Part shown: positions 7,895 to 16,628 of the stretch, in pieces
Layout of the letters: every line of letters begins with the position of its first letter
How positions within the stretch are numbered: position 1 is the first letter of the stretch
Assembly: GCF_900605495.1 (NCBI RefSeq)
Contig: NZ_LR027603.1
Location: 807,997 to 871,996, forward strand
Direction of reading: 5' to 3'
Source: Bacilliculturomica massiliensis
GTDB lineage: Bacteria > Bacillota > Clostridia > Peptostreptococcales > Anaerovoracaceae
Length of the DNA stretch: 64,000 nucleotides
Made by a program: the position numbers and the translations under genes
Notes under the pieces: generated by a model
Seen by the model: only the letters and a program-made list of their open reading frames with translations
What the model was told of the DNA's origin: nothing
Databases searched by the model: none

Positions 7895-8932
7895 ATGTGT
7901 TTCAAATTTTTTTCACAGGATTTAGGCGTTGATCTGGGAACGGCGAATACATTGATTTATTCTAAGGATGCGGGCATCATACTGAATGAACCCTCTGTGG
8001 TGGCGGTGGACCAGAACGATCAGGTTCTGGCCGCCGGCAAGGAAGCCAAGGCCATGATCGGCAGAGCTCCGTCAAATATTAAGGTAGTCCGGCCTCTTCA
8101 GGAGGGCGTGATCTCTGATTTTGTCATGACGCAGGTCATGCTGAAAGAATATATCAGACGGGTCATGGAGAAACGATCTTCGCTGACGTCCATGCGCGTG
8201 GTGGTGGGAGTGCCCTCCGGCGTTACAGAAGTGGAAAAGAGGGCGGTCAACGAAGTCCTTCATCAGATGGGAGCCAAGGAGGTCTATATTCTTACCGAGC
8301 CCATGGCGGCGGCCATCGGGGCCGGCCTTGCCGTCGACGAGGCGGAAGGCTGCATGATCGCCGATATCGGCGGCGGCACCTCCGACATAGCGATCATCGC
8401 GCTGGGCGGTATCGTCACCAGCACGTCTCTGCGCTATGCCGGGGATAAGATGGACGAGGCCATCGTGGCTTATATGAGGAAAAATTTCAGCCTGCTGATC
8501 GGAGACAAGACAGCGGAGGATATCAAGAAGACCGTAGGCTGCGTCTATCCCACGGAGGAGACGGAAGGCGTCGTCACCAGCATGGAGGCGCGGGGCCGGG
8601 ATATCATCAGCGGCCTGCCCAAGACGGTGACGGTCCATTCAACGGATATCATGAGCGCTCTGGAAGAGCCGGTATCCATCATTCTGGACGGCGTTAAAAA
8701 CACGCTGGAGCAGGCGCCGCCGGAGCTGGCGGCCGATATTGTGAACAACGGACTGGTGCTTGCCGGAGGCGGAGCTTTCCTGCGGGGGCTGGATAAGCTG
8801 ATCGAATATCATACGGGGATGCATGTGGCTATCGCGCCCAACGCGCTGGAGGCCGTGGCGGAAGGCACCGGCAAGAGTCTCTCCAATATCGAAAAAGTAA
8901 AGCGCTACGCATACGCCGATAAAAAATATTGA
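7895..8932 (+). CDS. mreB: Rod shape-determining protein MreB
   Basis: A 345-residue bacterial actin that organises lateral-wall synthesis at the inner face of the membrane. The actin-fold phosphate-1 loop GVDLGTANTLIY is near the start, phosphate-2 is ADIGGGTSDIA (about 155-165), and the adenosine motif LAGGGAFLRGLD is near residue 288. Length is normal. A strong ribosome site (GGGGAACTGGAGAC) precedes ATG 7895. It is cotranscribed with mreC, 22 bases downstream. Confidence 0.96.
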   Translation: MCFKFFSQDLGVDLGTANTLIYSKDAGIILNEPSVVAVDQNDQVLAAGKEAKAMIGRAPSNIKVVRPLQEGVISDFVMTQVMLKEYIRRVMEKRSSLTSMRVVVGVPSGVTEVEKRAVNEVLHQMGAKEVYILTEPMAAAIGAGLAVDEAEGCMIADIGGGTSDIAIIALGGIVTSTSLRYAGDKMDEAIVAYMRKNFSLLIGDKTAEDIKKTVGCVYPTEETEGVVTSMEARGRDIISGLPKTVTVHSTDIMSALEEPVSIILDGVKNTLEQAPPELAADIVNNGLVLAGGGAFLRGLDKLIEYHTGMHVAIAPNALEAVAEGTGKSLSNIEKVKRYAYADKKY

Positions 8933-8954
8933 GAACTGAAGGGGTATTGAATTG

Positions 8955-9803
8955 ATGAAATGGTTTCGCGCTCACACCAGGCTGACGGCTTTCATTGCCG
9001 TGGGCCTTTGTCTGCTCATCATTCTGGCGGTGTCATATGTGTACAAGGGGAGCAGCTCGCCGCTGGGCAGATTGATCAACAGCGGTCTGGCCAGGGTGCA
9101 GGAGCCGCTGGCCGGCGCGGGAAACGGAGTCGCCAAAGGGCTGAAGGGGCTGTTTTCCTTCCGCGCCGTAGCGCGGGAAAACGAGGAGCTGAAGGAACGG
9201 ATCGCCCAGCTGGAGCAGGAGAATATCAAGCTGCAGTTTTCGCAGCTGGAGCTGCAGGAGCTGCGGGAGCTTTCCGACGCGCTCAATTATGTGAATGCGG
9301 AAGAGGGCTACGATCATATTTCAGCGGATGTTATCTCTCTGGACGGTTCCAACTGGTTCAACATTTTTACCATCAACAAGGGGACGGATCAGGGCGTGGT
9401 CAAGGATGGCATCGTAGTCAACGGAGACGGGCTGGTGGGCCGCGTTCTGGAGGCCGGAGGAAATTGGGCCAAGGTCATCGGCATCATCGATGAGAGCAGC
9501 AACGTGAGCTTTAAGATCTTCCGCGATCAGGACCTGAATTACCTGGGCGTTCTGGACGGAGACGGCCGCGGCGGTCTGGAGGGATACATGCTCGATCCTG
9601 ACGCCAAGATCAGCGAAGGCGATCTGCTGCTGACCTCAGGCATCGGTCTGTACCCGGCGGGGATCACCGTGGGCAAGATCAGCGAGGTGGTGCAGGATAC
9701 CAATTCGCTGCTGAAGCAGATCAAAATACAGCCCAGCGTCAATTTCAAGGATATTGAAAAAGTGGTGGTCATCGTGCCTGCAGGCAGTCAGGCGGGTGAG
9801 TGA
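8955..9803 (+). CDS. mreC: Rod shape-determining protein MreC
   Basis: A 282-residue membrane protein. One N-terminal membrane helix (about 8-28) is followed by a coiled coil (ENEELKERIAQLEQENIKLQ) and the beta-rich extracytoplasmic MreC domain that contacts PBP2. ATG 8955 follows GGGG by ten bases; an in-frame TTG at 8952 is the alternative. The stop codon is separated from the mreD start by a single base, so coupled translation is likely. Confidence 0.93.
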   Translation: MKWFRAHTRLTAFIAVGLCLLIILAVSYVYKGSSSPLGRLINSGLARVQEPLAGAGNGVAKGLKGLFSFRAVARENEELKERIAQLEQENIKLQFSQLELQELRELSDALNYVNAEEGYDHISADVISLDGSNWFNIFTINKGTDQGVVKDGIVVNGDGLVGRVLEAGGNWAKVIGIIDESSNVSFKIFRDQDLNYLGVLDGDGRGGLEGYMLDPDAKISEGDLLLTSGIGLYPAGITVGKISEVVQDTNSLLKQIKIQPSVNFKDIEKVVVIVPAGSQAGE

Positions 9804-9804
9804 T

Positions 9805-10299
9805 ATGAAGCTGAGGTATATGTTTCTGATCTTTCTGGGAGCGTTTTTGATCCAGTCAACGCTGCTCAATCAGCTGAGCCTGTTTGGCGTCACCCCGAAT
9901 CTGATGCTCTGCCTGGTCATGCTGTTTTCCTTCTGGTTTGAAGGATACGGGGCGATGGGCATGGGGATCCTGTTCGGACTTTTGCAGGATCTCTGCTTCG
10001 GGAAGCTCATGGGGATCGCCGCGATCTGTTATTTTTTGCTTTCGCTGGGGATCTGGCTCACGAAGCATCTTCTCTACAGAGACAACATTTTGTCCGTTTT
10101 TTTCCTCACGCTGGTGGGAACCTGCGCCTACGAACTGATGTACTGGGCGCTCCATGTGACCATGGGGGGGACGGCTCACATTCTTTACATGCTTTCTATA
10201 CTCCCGCTGCTGATCATCTACAACTGCATCGTGACCATCGGGATCCATCTGATTTTCGGACGACGGCTGGTGCGATTTCCGGGAGACCGTTATTTTTAG
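9805..10299 (+). CDS. mreD: Rod shape-determining protein MreD
   Basis: A 164-residue polytopic membrane protein (about five helices, beginning MKLRYMFLIFLGAFLIQSTLL) of the elongasome. The ATG at 9805 is chosen because it lies next to the mreC stop and gives the normal family length; a longer frame from 9754 lies inside mreC and is rejected. Sequence similarity in this family is always low, so the call rests on hydrophobicity, size and position between mreC and the PBP2 gene. Confidence 0.88.
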   Translation: MKLRYMFLIFLGAFLIQSTLLNQLSLFGVTPNLMLCLVMLFSFWFEGYGAMGMGILFGLLQDLCFGKLMGIAAICYFLLSLGIWLTKHLLYRDNILSVFFLTLVGTCAYELMYWALHVTMGGTAHILYMLSILPLLIIYNCIVTIGIHLIFGRRLVRFPGDRYF

Positions 10300-10341
10300 A
10301 GGTGACGGTATATAATATTTGGGGAGAGGGGGATCGGGATT

Positions 10342-13212
10342 ATGAATCGTTGGATCAGATCCAGAAATAACCAGGTCATACTGGGGGTCATGGTGCTGAT
10401 GGCCGTATTGGGGATACGGCTGTTTTTCCTGACCATCGTTCAGGGAGAGCGATGGACGGCCAGCGCCGCCAATCTGACCACCAAGAGCATTTATACAGTG
10501 GCGCCCAGGGGACAGATCCTGGATCGCTACGGGAGACTTTTGGCGGGCAACAGGGCCACCTTTGCCGTGCAGTTCGACGCCACGGACTTAAAAGACGATG
10601 TGATCAACCGCCAGGCACAGCAGCTCATCGCGCTGTTTGAAGCCAACGGCGATGTATACGTGGACAATCTGCCTATCAGGATCAATGCCGACGGCTCCAT
10701 GTACTATACGTATCAGCAGACCATCGAGGAGTGGCTGCGCAGTGAGAATATGCCTGTGACGTTTACGGCGGAGGAGGCGTTCGCGGAGATACGCGCTCGA
10801 AACAATATCGACGAGGAACTGGACAAGTATGAAGCTCAGGCGGAGCTTCAGACAAAATACAATATCTATCCGCCGATCTCGGTGAAGAATATGCAGTATC
10901 GGGAAGATCTGGAGAAGGAAGGCTTTCTCGGCCGGTATTCCATGAAATTTTCCAAGCTGAAGGAATTTCTCACACCGGAGGAGATCGCTGTTTTGGAGGA
11001 AGCGGGAGCCAGCAATGCTTACACGCTGAATTTCGAATCCGTGAAGACGCATCTGTCGGCGGAGCGGGTCTTTCGCATCCTGCGGGAAAAGTTCGCCATA
11101 GATCCCGCGCTGTCGGATACAGAGGCCAGGAAGATCATGGTGGTGAGAAACGAGATCGCCGCGCTGGGGTATTCCAGTTATATTCCGGCGAAGATCGCCA
11201 AGGACGTCTGCGAGACCACGATCATCAATCTGGAGGAGCGCAGCAGCGATTTCATCGGGGTAGACGTGGCGGCGGAATCCCAGCGGATCTATCCCAACGG
11301 CAGCACCGCTTCGCACATTCTGGGTTATCTGGGTCAGATCAGCGAGACGGAAAAAGAAGATTACGTGACCAACAAAGGTTATCGTCCTACGGATATGATC
11401 GGTAAGACAGGCATAGAACAGAAGTTTGAAAGCGTGCTGAAGGGGACGGACGGTGTGGAGACGGTGCAGGTCAATTCTTTCGGAGAACGCACGCGTGTCA
11501 TCAGCAGCGCTCCGGCGGAGAAGGGCGACGATGTGTATCTGACCATCGATCTGGAGCTCCAGAAGACGGCGGAGGACGCTCTGGAGCGGGCTCTTAAGGC
11601 CATTCAGACCGGAGGCACCTTCGTGAGCAAGTGGGGAAACCATACTTACAGCAGTTCTCAGGTCTCCGCCAACGCGCAGTCGGGCGCCGTGGTGGCGCTG
11701 GATGTGAAGACCGGCGATGTGCTGGCCATGGCCAGCTTCCCCGATTTCGATCCCAATCTTTTCGCCACGGGGATCAGCAGCGAGAACTGGAACGCGCTGC
11801 AGAGCAAGAATTCGAGGGACCTGCTTTCACCGCGGCCCCTGCTTAATCTGGCCCTGAACACCGCGGTCCAGCCCGGATCCACCTTCAAGCCGGTTACGGC
11901 TACGGCGGCTCTGGAAAGCGGCCTGGACCCGAAGCGGAAGCTGGTGGACAACGGCTATATCATGGTGGGCAACCGGGCCTACAATTGTCTGATCTGGACC
12001 AGTTCCCACAAGACCAGGACTCACGGCAGCGTGGATCTCTACCGGGCCATGGAGGTGTCCTGCAACTATTACTTTTACGATCTGGCCACCAACACGGACA
12101 ATTATAAAAAGAAGTCCCTTGGGCTCTCAAAGGATATGGGCATCGAAAAGATCTCCAAATACGCGGAGCAGTACGGGCTGGGCCTGAAGACAGGGATCGA
12201 GCTGGACGAGGCCAAGGGTTCGGCGCCTTCCGCCGAAAAGAAGATGGCGGGGACAAAGGGGCTGCTGAGACAGTGGCTGACGGCGGACGCGGAACTGTAC
12301 TTTACAGAAGAGACGCTGGCAGACAGAGAGCAGCTGAAAAAAAATATTTCCAACATCGCGGACTGGTGCGAAGAAAATCCCAGCAGAAGCGAGATCATCC
12401 GGAGACTGCCGGATCAGGGCATCCGCGAGGACATGGTAAACACGGTGGCTGATAAATGCAAGTTCGACTATTTCAATCAGGCGCAGTGGACCAAGGGAGA
12501 CGAGCTGAACATCGCCATCGGACAGGGTGAGAACTCGTATACGCCGATCCAGATGGCCAACTATATGGCAACGCTGGCCAACCACGGCGTGCGCAATCAG
12601 GTCAGTGTGGTGAAGGCTGTGGAAGGAAAGGGCGCCATCGAGAAAGCGGCTCCGGTGAAGATGGATATCACGGACGACTCTATCTTCGACGACCTGCTGG
12701 AAGGCATGAGACGGGTGGCTCAGGAGAGCGGCGGAAGCGCCAGGGCGTATTTCGCATCCTTCCCCGTGGACGTGGCGGCCAAGACCGGTACGGCGGAAAA
12801 AGGCGGATACGTACCGCCCAAGGACGAGGTGGAATATATCAGATCCAATCTGTCCCGCATTGCTCCCGGCATGAAATGGGAGGATGTGGAGGCGGAGATG
12901 AACCGCCTGATGGCGGAGGATCCGGACACTTATTACAACAGAAACGACGCTGTAGTGGCGGCGGTGCGCCGGGTGAGCAACTACAAAATTTCCACCGAGC
13001 GGATCAACGCCTATAAGTCGGAGTACAGTCCGTTTTCGTGGTTTATCTGTACGGCGCCCATCGAGGATCCGCAGATCGCGGTGGCCGTGCTGCTGGTACA
13101 GGGAAGAACAGGCGGAAACGGCGCGGCTGTGGCTCGGGAGATCATCGCGCAGTATCTGGGACTGGATGAGACGTACACCGATTATAGTCTGGAAACGGCG
13201 CCGGTGCAGTAG
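10342..13212 (+). CDS. mrdA: Penicillin-binding protein 2 (elongasome transpeptidase)
   Basis: A 956-residue class B PBP that cross-links lateral-wall peptidoglycan with RodA and MreBCD. It has an N-terminal membrane anchor (about 12-33), dimerisation domain with APRGQILDRYGRLLA, and a transpeptidase domain with STFK (S513), SCN (573-575) and KTGTAE (814-819). It is far longer than the 600-700 residues usual for PBP2, because of insertions at about 110-290 and between SCN and KTG (about 590-720), plus one near 840-890. Similar large versions occur in Clostridia. All catalytic motifs are present. The GGGGAGAGGGGG leader provides a strong ribosome site. Confidence 0.93.
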   Translation: MNRWIRSRNNQVILGVMVLMAVLGIRLFFLTIVQGERWTASAANLTTKSIYTVAPRGQILDRYGRLLAGNRATFAVQFDATDLKDDVINRQAQQLIALFEANGDVYVDNLPIRINADGSMYYTYQQTIEEWLRSENMPVTFTAEEAFAEIRARNNIDEELDKYEAQAELQTKYNIYPPISVKNMQYREDLEKEGFLGRYSMKFSKLKEFLTPEEIAVLEEAGASNAYTLNFESVKTHLSAERVFRILREKFAIDPALSDTEARKIMVVRNEIAALGYSSYIPAKIAKDVCETTIINLEERSSDFIGVDVAAESQRIYPNGSTASHILGYLGQISETEKEDYVTNKGYRPTDMIGKTGIEQKFESVLKGTDGVETVQVNSFGERTRVISSAPAEKGDDVYLTIDLELQKTAEDALERALKAIQTGGTFVSKWGNHTYSSSQVSANAQSGAVVALDVKTGDVLAMASFPDFDPNLFATGISSENWNALQSKNSRDLLSPRPLLNLALNTAVQPGSTFKPVTATAALESGLDPKRKLVDNGYIMVGNRAYNCLIWTSSHKTRTHGSVDLYRAMEVSCNYYFYDLATNTDNYKKKSLGLSKDMGIEKISKYAEQYGLGLKTGIELDEAKGSAPSAEKKMAGTKGLLRQWLTADAELYFTEETLADREQLKKNISNIADWCEENPSRSEIIRRLPDQGIREDMVNTVADKCKFDYFNQAQWTKGDELNIAIGQGENSYTPIQMANYMATLANHGVRNQVSVVKAVEGKGAIEKAAPVKMDITDDSIFDDLLEGMRRVAQESGGSARAYFASFPVDVAAKTGTAEKGGYVPPKDEVEYIRSNLSRIAPGMKWEDVEAEMNRLMAEDPDTYYNRNDAVVAAVRRVSNYKISTERINAYKSEYSPFSWFICTAPIEDPQIAVAVLLVQGRTGGNGAAVAREIIAQYLGLDETYTDYSLETAPVQ

Positions 13213-13308
13213 CCGCGAAGAGAGCGCTGAAAGTTGGCGGCAGCCGGTGATGACAATGGGCCCGGAAGGGCCGGGAGATAGAAAAAAGCAAATACAAGGA
13301 GCTGACAC

Positions 13309-14031
13309 ATGAGTGAAGTAATACTGATTGCATCTGGGAAAGGCGGCGTGGGAAAAAGCGTATTTTCCACGAACATGGGTGCAATTCTCGCGGAGAGGGG
13401 AGCCAGAGTGGTCCTCATCGACATGAATATGGGACTGCGCAATCTCGACCTGTACCTGGGTCTGGAGAATAATGTGGTCTACGATGTGGCCGACGTGCTC
13501 TCCGGGATGTGCCGGATCAAGAAAGCGCTGATCCGGGACCGCAGATTTCCCGAGTTCTACCTCATGTCTGCCGCTCAGTATAAGGATACGGGCTATCTGA
13601 CGGAGACCCATATGAAGGTGCTCTGCAGAAAGCTCAAGGATAACTTTGACTATATCATCATCGACGGACCGGCCGGAGTAGGCGAGAACATGAAGCTGGC
13701 TGCCGCGGGGGCGGATAAGGCAGTTATCATCACCGTGCCGGAATACGTGGCCCTGCGGGATGCGGATATGATGGACCGCACTCTGTCCGGGCTGGGTATC
13801 GGTGACCGGACTTACGTGGTCAATATGGTGCGGCCCGAGCTCTTTGGAAAGGGCTGGGGGCCTACGCTGTCTCAGATCGCGGAGACCATGCATATCTCCA
13901 TGGCGGGCATCATACCGGAGGACGAAAATATACGCATCGCCGCCAATAACGGTTTTCCCATCGTGTGTAAGCAGGGAACGTACATCCGCAAAAACTTTGA
14001 ATCCATCGTGGAGCGGATCTTACAGTCGTAA
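13309..14031 (+). CDS. minD: MinD-like ParA/MinD ATPase, without MinC or MinE partners
   Basis: A 240-residue P-loop ATPase with the deviant Walker A GKGGVGKS (residues 10-17), the MinD box DMNMGLRNLDLYLGLEN and the Walker B stretch YIIIDGPAGVGE. MinD normally recruits MinC to block polar division. Two features are odd. The switch residue normally D-T-D is D-M-N here. The protein also ends IVERILQS without the basic amphipathic tail that anchors canonical MinD to membranes. No minC precedes and no minE or divIVA follows. It occupies the minD slot of the clostridial mre cluster, so the ancestry is clear, but its function may have changed. Confidence 0.85.
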   Translation: MSEVILIASGKGGVGKSVFSTNMGAILAERGARVVLIDMNMGLRNLDLYLGLENNVVYDVADVLSGMCRIKKALIRDRRFPEFYLMSAAQYKDTGYLTETHMKVLCRKLKDNFDYIIIDGPAGVGENMKLAAAGADKAVIITVPEYVALRDADMMDRTLSGLGIGDRTYVVNMVRPELFGKGWGPTLSQIAETMHISMAGIIPEDENIRIAANNGFPIVCKQGTYIRKNFESIVERILQS

Positions 14032-14095
14032 AAACAAATTTGCGGATGGGGGAAAGTCCGCGGATCCATGTTTTAGTTCAGGACTCGTAGTCTGT

Positions 14096-14118
14096 GTTTT
14101 GAAACGGCGTTTCAAAAC
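14096..14118. repeat. Perfect 23-bp palindrome after minD
   Basis: GTTTTGAAACG, one base, CGTTTCAAAAC. The 11-bp arms match exactly. There is no T run beyond, so this is not an obvious terminator. Confidence 0.6.
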
Positions 14119-14144
14119 GGCATATCGGAGCAGCGTTTCAGAAT

Positions 14145-14211
14145 AATGTTTCTGAACAGTGATTCAGAACAATGTTTCTGATCAATGCTTCGGAACAATG
14201 TTTCTGAACAA
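14145..14211. repeat. 26-bp tandem repeat between minD and pyrC
   Basis: Units start at 14145, 14171 and 14197 (the last partial), each opening AATGTTTCTGA and closing TTC-GAAC. Each unit is itself an imperfect dyad (GTTTCTGAA with TTCAGAAC), related to the palindrome at 14096. Confidence 0.65.
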
Positions 14212-14246
14212 GTATAGAGCCATGGCCTGAGATCACAGAGGAGGGC

Positions 14247-15575
14247 ATGGCGGGAATCAAAAAGATTGCAGAGAGAGTGCAGAGAAGAGAGGGAACAGCT
14301 TTGATCTTAGTGCGAAACGGGAGAGTTATCGATCCGGAGACAAAACGGGATGAGGTGACGGATCTGTGCATAAAGGATGGCAGGATCCATCACATTGGAC
14401 GTGACTGCGGGCGGGAAGGGTACGAGAGAATCATCGAAGCGGCGGGCAAAGTAGTCGCTCCGGGTCTGATCGACGTGCATTGTCATTTCCGCGATCCGGG
14501 CCAGACTCAAAAAGAAGACATTGAGACGGGAGCGGCCGCAGCTAAACGAGGCGGCTATACTACTGTTATCTGCATGGCCAATACCAGGCCGCCGGCGGAC
14601 AATCCGGAAACGATCCGTTACGTGCTGGAAAAGGGGAGAGCCACGGGCATCCACGTGATGCAGGACGGCTGCATCACCAGGGGCATGGCAGGTACGGAAC
14701 TGACCGATATGAAGGAACTGCTGGAGGCCGGCGCCGCCGGTTTTACCGACGATGGGCTTCCCATCATGAACGCAGCGCTGGCGCGGGACGCCATGCGGAC
14801 AGCACGAGAGCTGAAAACCGTTCTCAGCTTTCACGAGGAGGACCCTGCGCTGATCGATAAGGCGGGCGTGAATAAAGGGAAGGTAAGCGATGAGCTGGCG
14901 TTTCCGGGGGCTTCCCGAAGCGCAGAGGACGTGCTGGTGGCAAGAGACTGCATGCTGGCCCTGGAAACAGGGGCCAGAGTGAATATACAGCATATCAGTT
15001 CCGGTGTGTCGGTGGAGATGATCCGCACGGCCAAACGGCTGGGCGCTGATGTGTGGGCTGAGGCTACCCCCCATCATTTTACTCTGACGGAGGAAGCGGT
15101 GAAGAAGTACGGAGCCAACGCAAAAATGAATCCTCCGCTGCGGACGGAGGAGGATCGTCTGGCTATCATCGAGGGGCTGAAAGACGGGACTATCGACATC
15201 ATCGCCACAGACCACGCGCCTCACACGGAGGAAGAGAAAGACAGAGGGCTGATGGACGCGCCCAGCGGCATTATCGGTCTGGAGACAGCGCTGGCTTTGG
15301 GAAATACAAAGCTGGTCCGCGGGGGACATCTGACGCTTATCAAGCTGTTGGAGAAGATGACCTGTATGCCGGCCCGCATGTACCGGCTGGACCGGGGCGT
15401 GATCAGAGAGGGCGGCGGAGCAGATCTTGTGATCTTCGATCCGGAGGAGAGCTGGACCGTGACCGGAGACTTCGCCTCAAAGTCCAAAAATTCCCCCTTC
15501 ATCGGCGAGACGTTGTACGGCAAAGTGAAATACACCATCTGCGGCGGCGACGTAGTCTATGAGGACGGCAGATAG
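14247..15575 (+). CDS. pyrC: Dihydroorotase
   Basis: A 442-residue zinc amidohydrolase that cyclises N-carbamoyl-aspartate to dihydroorotate in pyrimidine synthesis. Metal-binding and substrate motifs are visible: DVHCHFRDPGQTQKEDIETG (start quoted; about residue 76 on), FHEEDP (the residues where the metal-bridging site lies), HISS and ATDHAPHTEEEK (about 323). Length fits the type I (class I) enzyme. ATG 14247 follows GGAGGGC by very little; an in-frame TTG at 14301 with AGAGGG seven bases upstream gives the more usual N-terminus LILVRNGRVIDPE. No other pyr genes are adjacent. Confidence 0.93.
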   Translation: MAGIKKIAERVQRREGTALILVRNGRVIDPETKRDEVTDLCIKDGRIHHIGRDCGREGYERIIEAAGKVVAPGLIDVHCHFRDPGQTQKEDIETGAAAAKRGGYTTVICMANTRPPADNPETIRYVLEKGRATGIHVMQDGCITRGMAGTELTDMKELLEAGAAGFTDDGLPIMNAALARDAMRTARELKTVLSFHEEDPALIDKAGVNKGKVSDELAFPGASRSAEDVLVARDCMLALETGARVNIQHISSGVSVEMIRTAKRLGADVWAEATPHHFTLTEEAVKKYGANAKMNPPLRTEEDRLAIIEGLKDGTIDIIATDHAPHTEEEKDRGLMDAPSGIIGLETALALGNTKLVRGGHLTLIKLLEKMTCMPARMYRLDRGVIREGGGADLVIFDPEESWTVTGDFASKSKNSPFIGETLYGKVKYTICGGDVVYEDGR

Positions 15576-15738
15576 CGCCGCGGCATCAGGGATCGTCCGG
15601 CTGAAGTTTCATGACCTGTTCTGCACCGGGGCGCCTGACGCCGCTGAGACCAGGCGAAATGCATAGCTATAGACGGGCCGCTGTCGATGATGAGCCGCGC
15701 CCCGTCAGGCAGACAAATAAAAAATATAAAGATATTCT

Positions 15739-15768
15739 CTGCCGGCAGGTAATCCTGCCGGCAGTTTT
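15739..15768 (+). terminator. Rho-independent terminator after pyrC
   Basis: Perfect 11-bp stem CTGCCGGCAGG/CCTGCCGGCAG with a four-base loop and a T4 run. It probably ends the long maf-to-pyrC transcription unit. Confidence 0.8.
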
Positions 15769-15875
15769 ATGGTGCGTGAAAACCGCCGGCCGGCTGGTCT
15801 GTGGGGGATGGCGCATGGCGTTCTGTTTCTGGCGTTCGGTTTTTGGCTGGCGAATTCTGGGGGATTGTTCCTGGC

Positions 15876-16035
15876 GTCTGGTCCTTGGCGGACGGTCCTT
15901 GGCGGACGGTCCTTGGCGGACGGTCCTTGGCGGACGGTCCTTGGCGGACGGTCCTTGGCGGACGGTCCTTGGCGGACGGTCCTTGGCGGACGGTCCTTGG
16001 CGGACGGTCCTTGGCGGACGGTCCTTGGCGGATAG
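15876..16035. repeat. 14-bp minisatellite, ten perfect cores
   Basis: GGACGGTCC recurs at exact 14-base steps from 15890 to 16016 (ten times), joined by TTGGC. The flanks at each end carry degenerate copies (GTCTGGTCC before, GATAGCCCC after). Each core is a GGAC-G-GTCC dyad. Confidence 0.9.
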
Positions 16036-16064
16036 CCCCTGCCGGATAGCAGATTATGGGCGGG

Positions 16065-16100
16065 AATAGGTCAGATTTCGTTTTTTTTCTCAATTTCACC
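16065..16100. repeat. Hairpin element 3 (degenerate)
   Basis: GGTCAGAT (16069-16076) opposes ATTTCACC (16093-16100) with one mismatch and one wobble. The 16 bases between them carry T8. An AATA before the left arm matches element 1. Confidence 0.45.
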
Positions 16101-16113
16101 GAAACAGAGTTGT

Positions 16114-16157
16114 CAAATGGGTGAGAATTTATTTTTTTTAAAGTTTTCACCTATTTG
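16114..16157. repeat. Hairpin element 4
   Basis: CAAATGGGTGAGAA (16114-16127) pairs over 14 positions with TTTTCACCTATTTG (16144-16157), with two G-T pairs. The 16 bases between them carry T8. The arms closely resemble element 1. Confidence 0.65.
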
Positions 16158-16201
16158 GAAGCATATATTGAGCTTTGATCGCCCATTATTGCGTGAATTT
16201 C

Positions 16202-16237
16202 GGTGATAATCAATTTTTTTTACTCTTTTCACCTATT
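16202..16237. repeat. Hairpin element 5
   Basis: GGTGATAA (16202-16209) opposes TTTTCACC (16226-16233), one mismatch, followed by TATT as in elements 1 and 4. The 16 bases between them contain T8. Confidence 0.5.
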
Positions 16238-16256
16238 ACGGGAGCGGTCCTCCAGT

Positions 16257-16386
16257 CCATAGCGCCAGGCTGCCCCGCGGTCCACCGGCTCCCGGGATCT
16301 GCCGAACCCGAAGACAGACTGAACCCGGAGCCAGACTGCTCTGCAGCCCGCCGGCCCATAGCGCCAGGCTGCTCCGCGATCCACCG
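16257..16386. repeat. 31-bp direct repeat pair, 99 bases apart
   Basis: Copies at 16257-16287 and 16356-16386 begin CCATAGCGCCAGGCTG and differ at two positions. The region between is of similar composition. Confidence 0.6.
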
Positions 16387-16628
16387 CGTTACTCGTGTCC
16401 CCCGATGCGGCGTGAGCGGGCCCATGGCGCCGACCTCCCCACAGACCCAGACAGGCAGTCTGCATGGTCAGTAGTCTGCGCCGGGCCGGCGCAGGTGGTG
16501 AGCGGGCAGGCGCAGATGATTTTACATACCCGTATACGGCCCGGCGGTTCGCGGAAATAAGGATGCAAAAGCGATGAGATGGGGGATGAGGGTAGGGAAT
16601 GAAAGGCGGGCAGAAAAGAACGCGGATA

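Noticed and set aside
15876-16035. Possible CRISPR array
   Set aside because: The repeat is 14 bp in direct tandem with no unique spacers and there are no cas genes in the window.
15611-16150. Several long overlapping frames on both strands through 15876-16035
   Set aside because: They only repeat a 14-residue unit because three 14-bp units make 42 bases; no ribosome site, and every frame is open.
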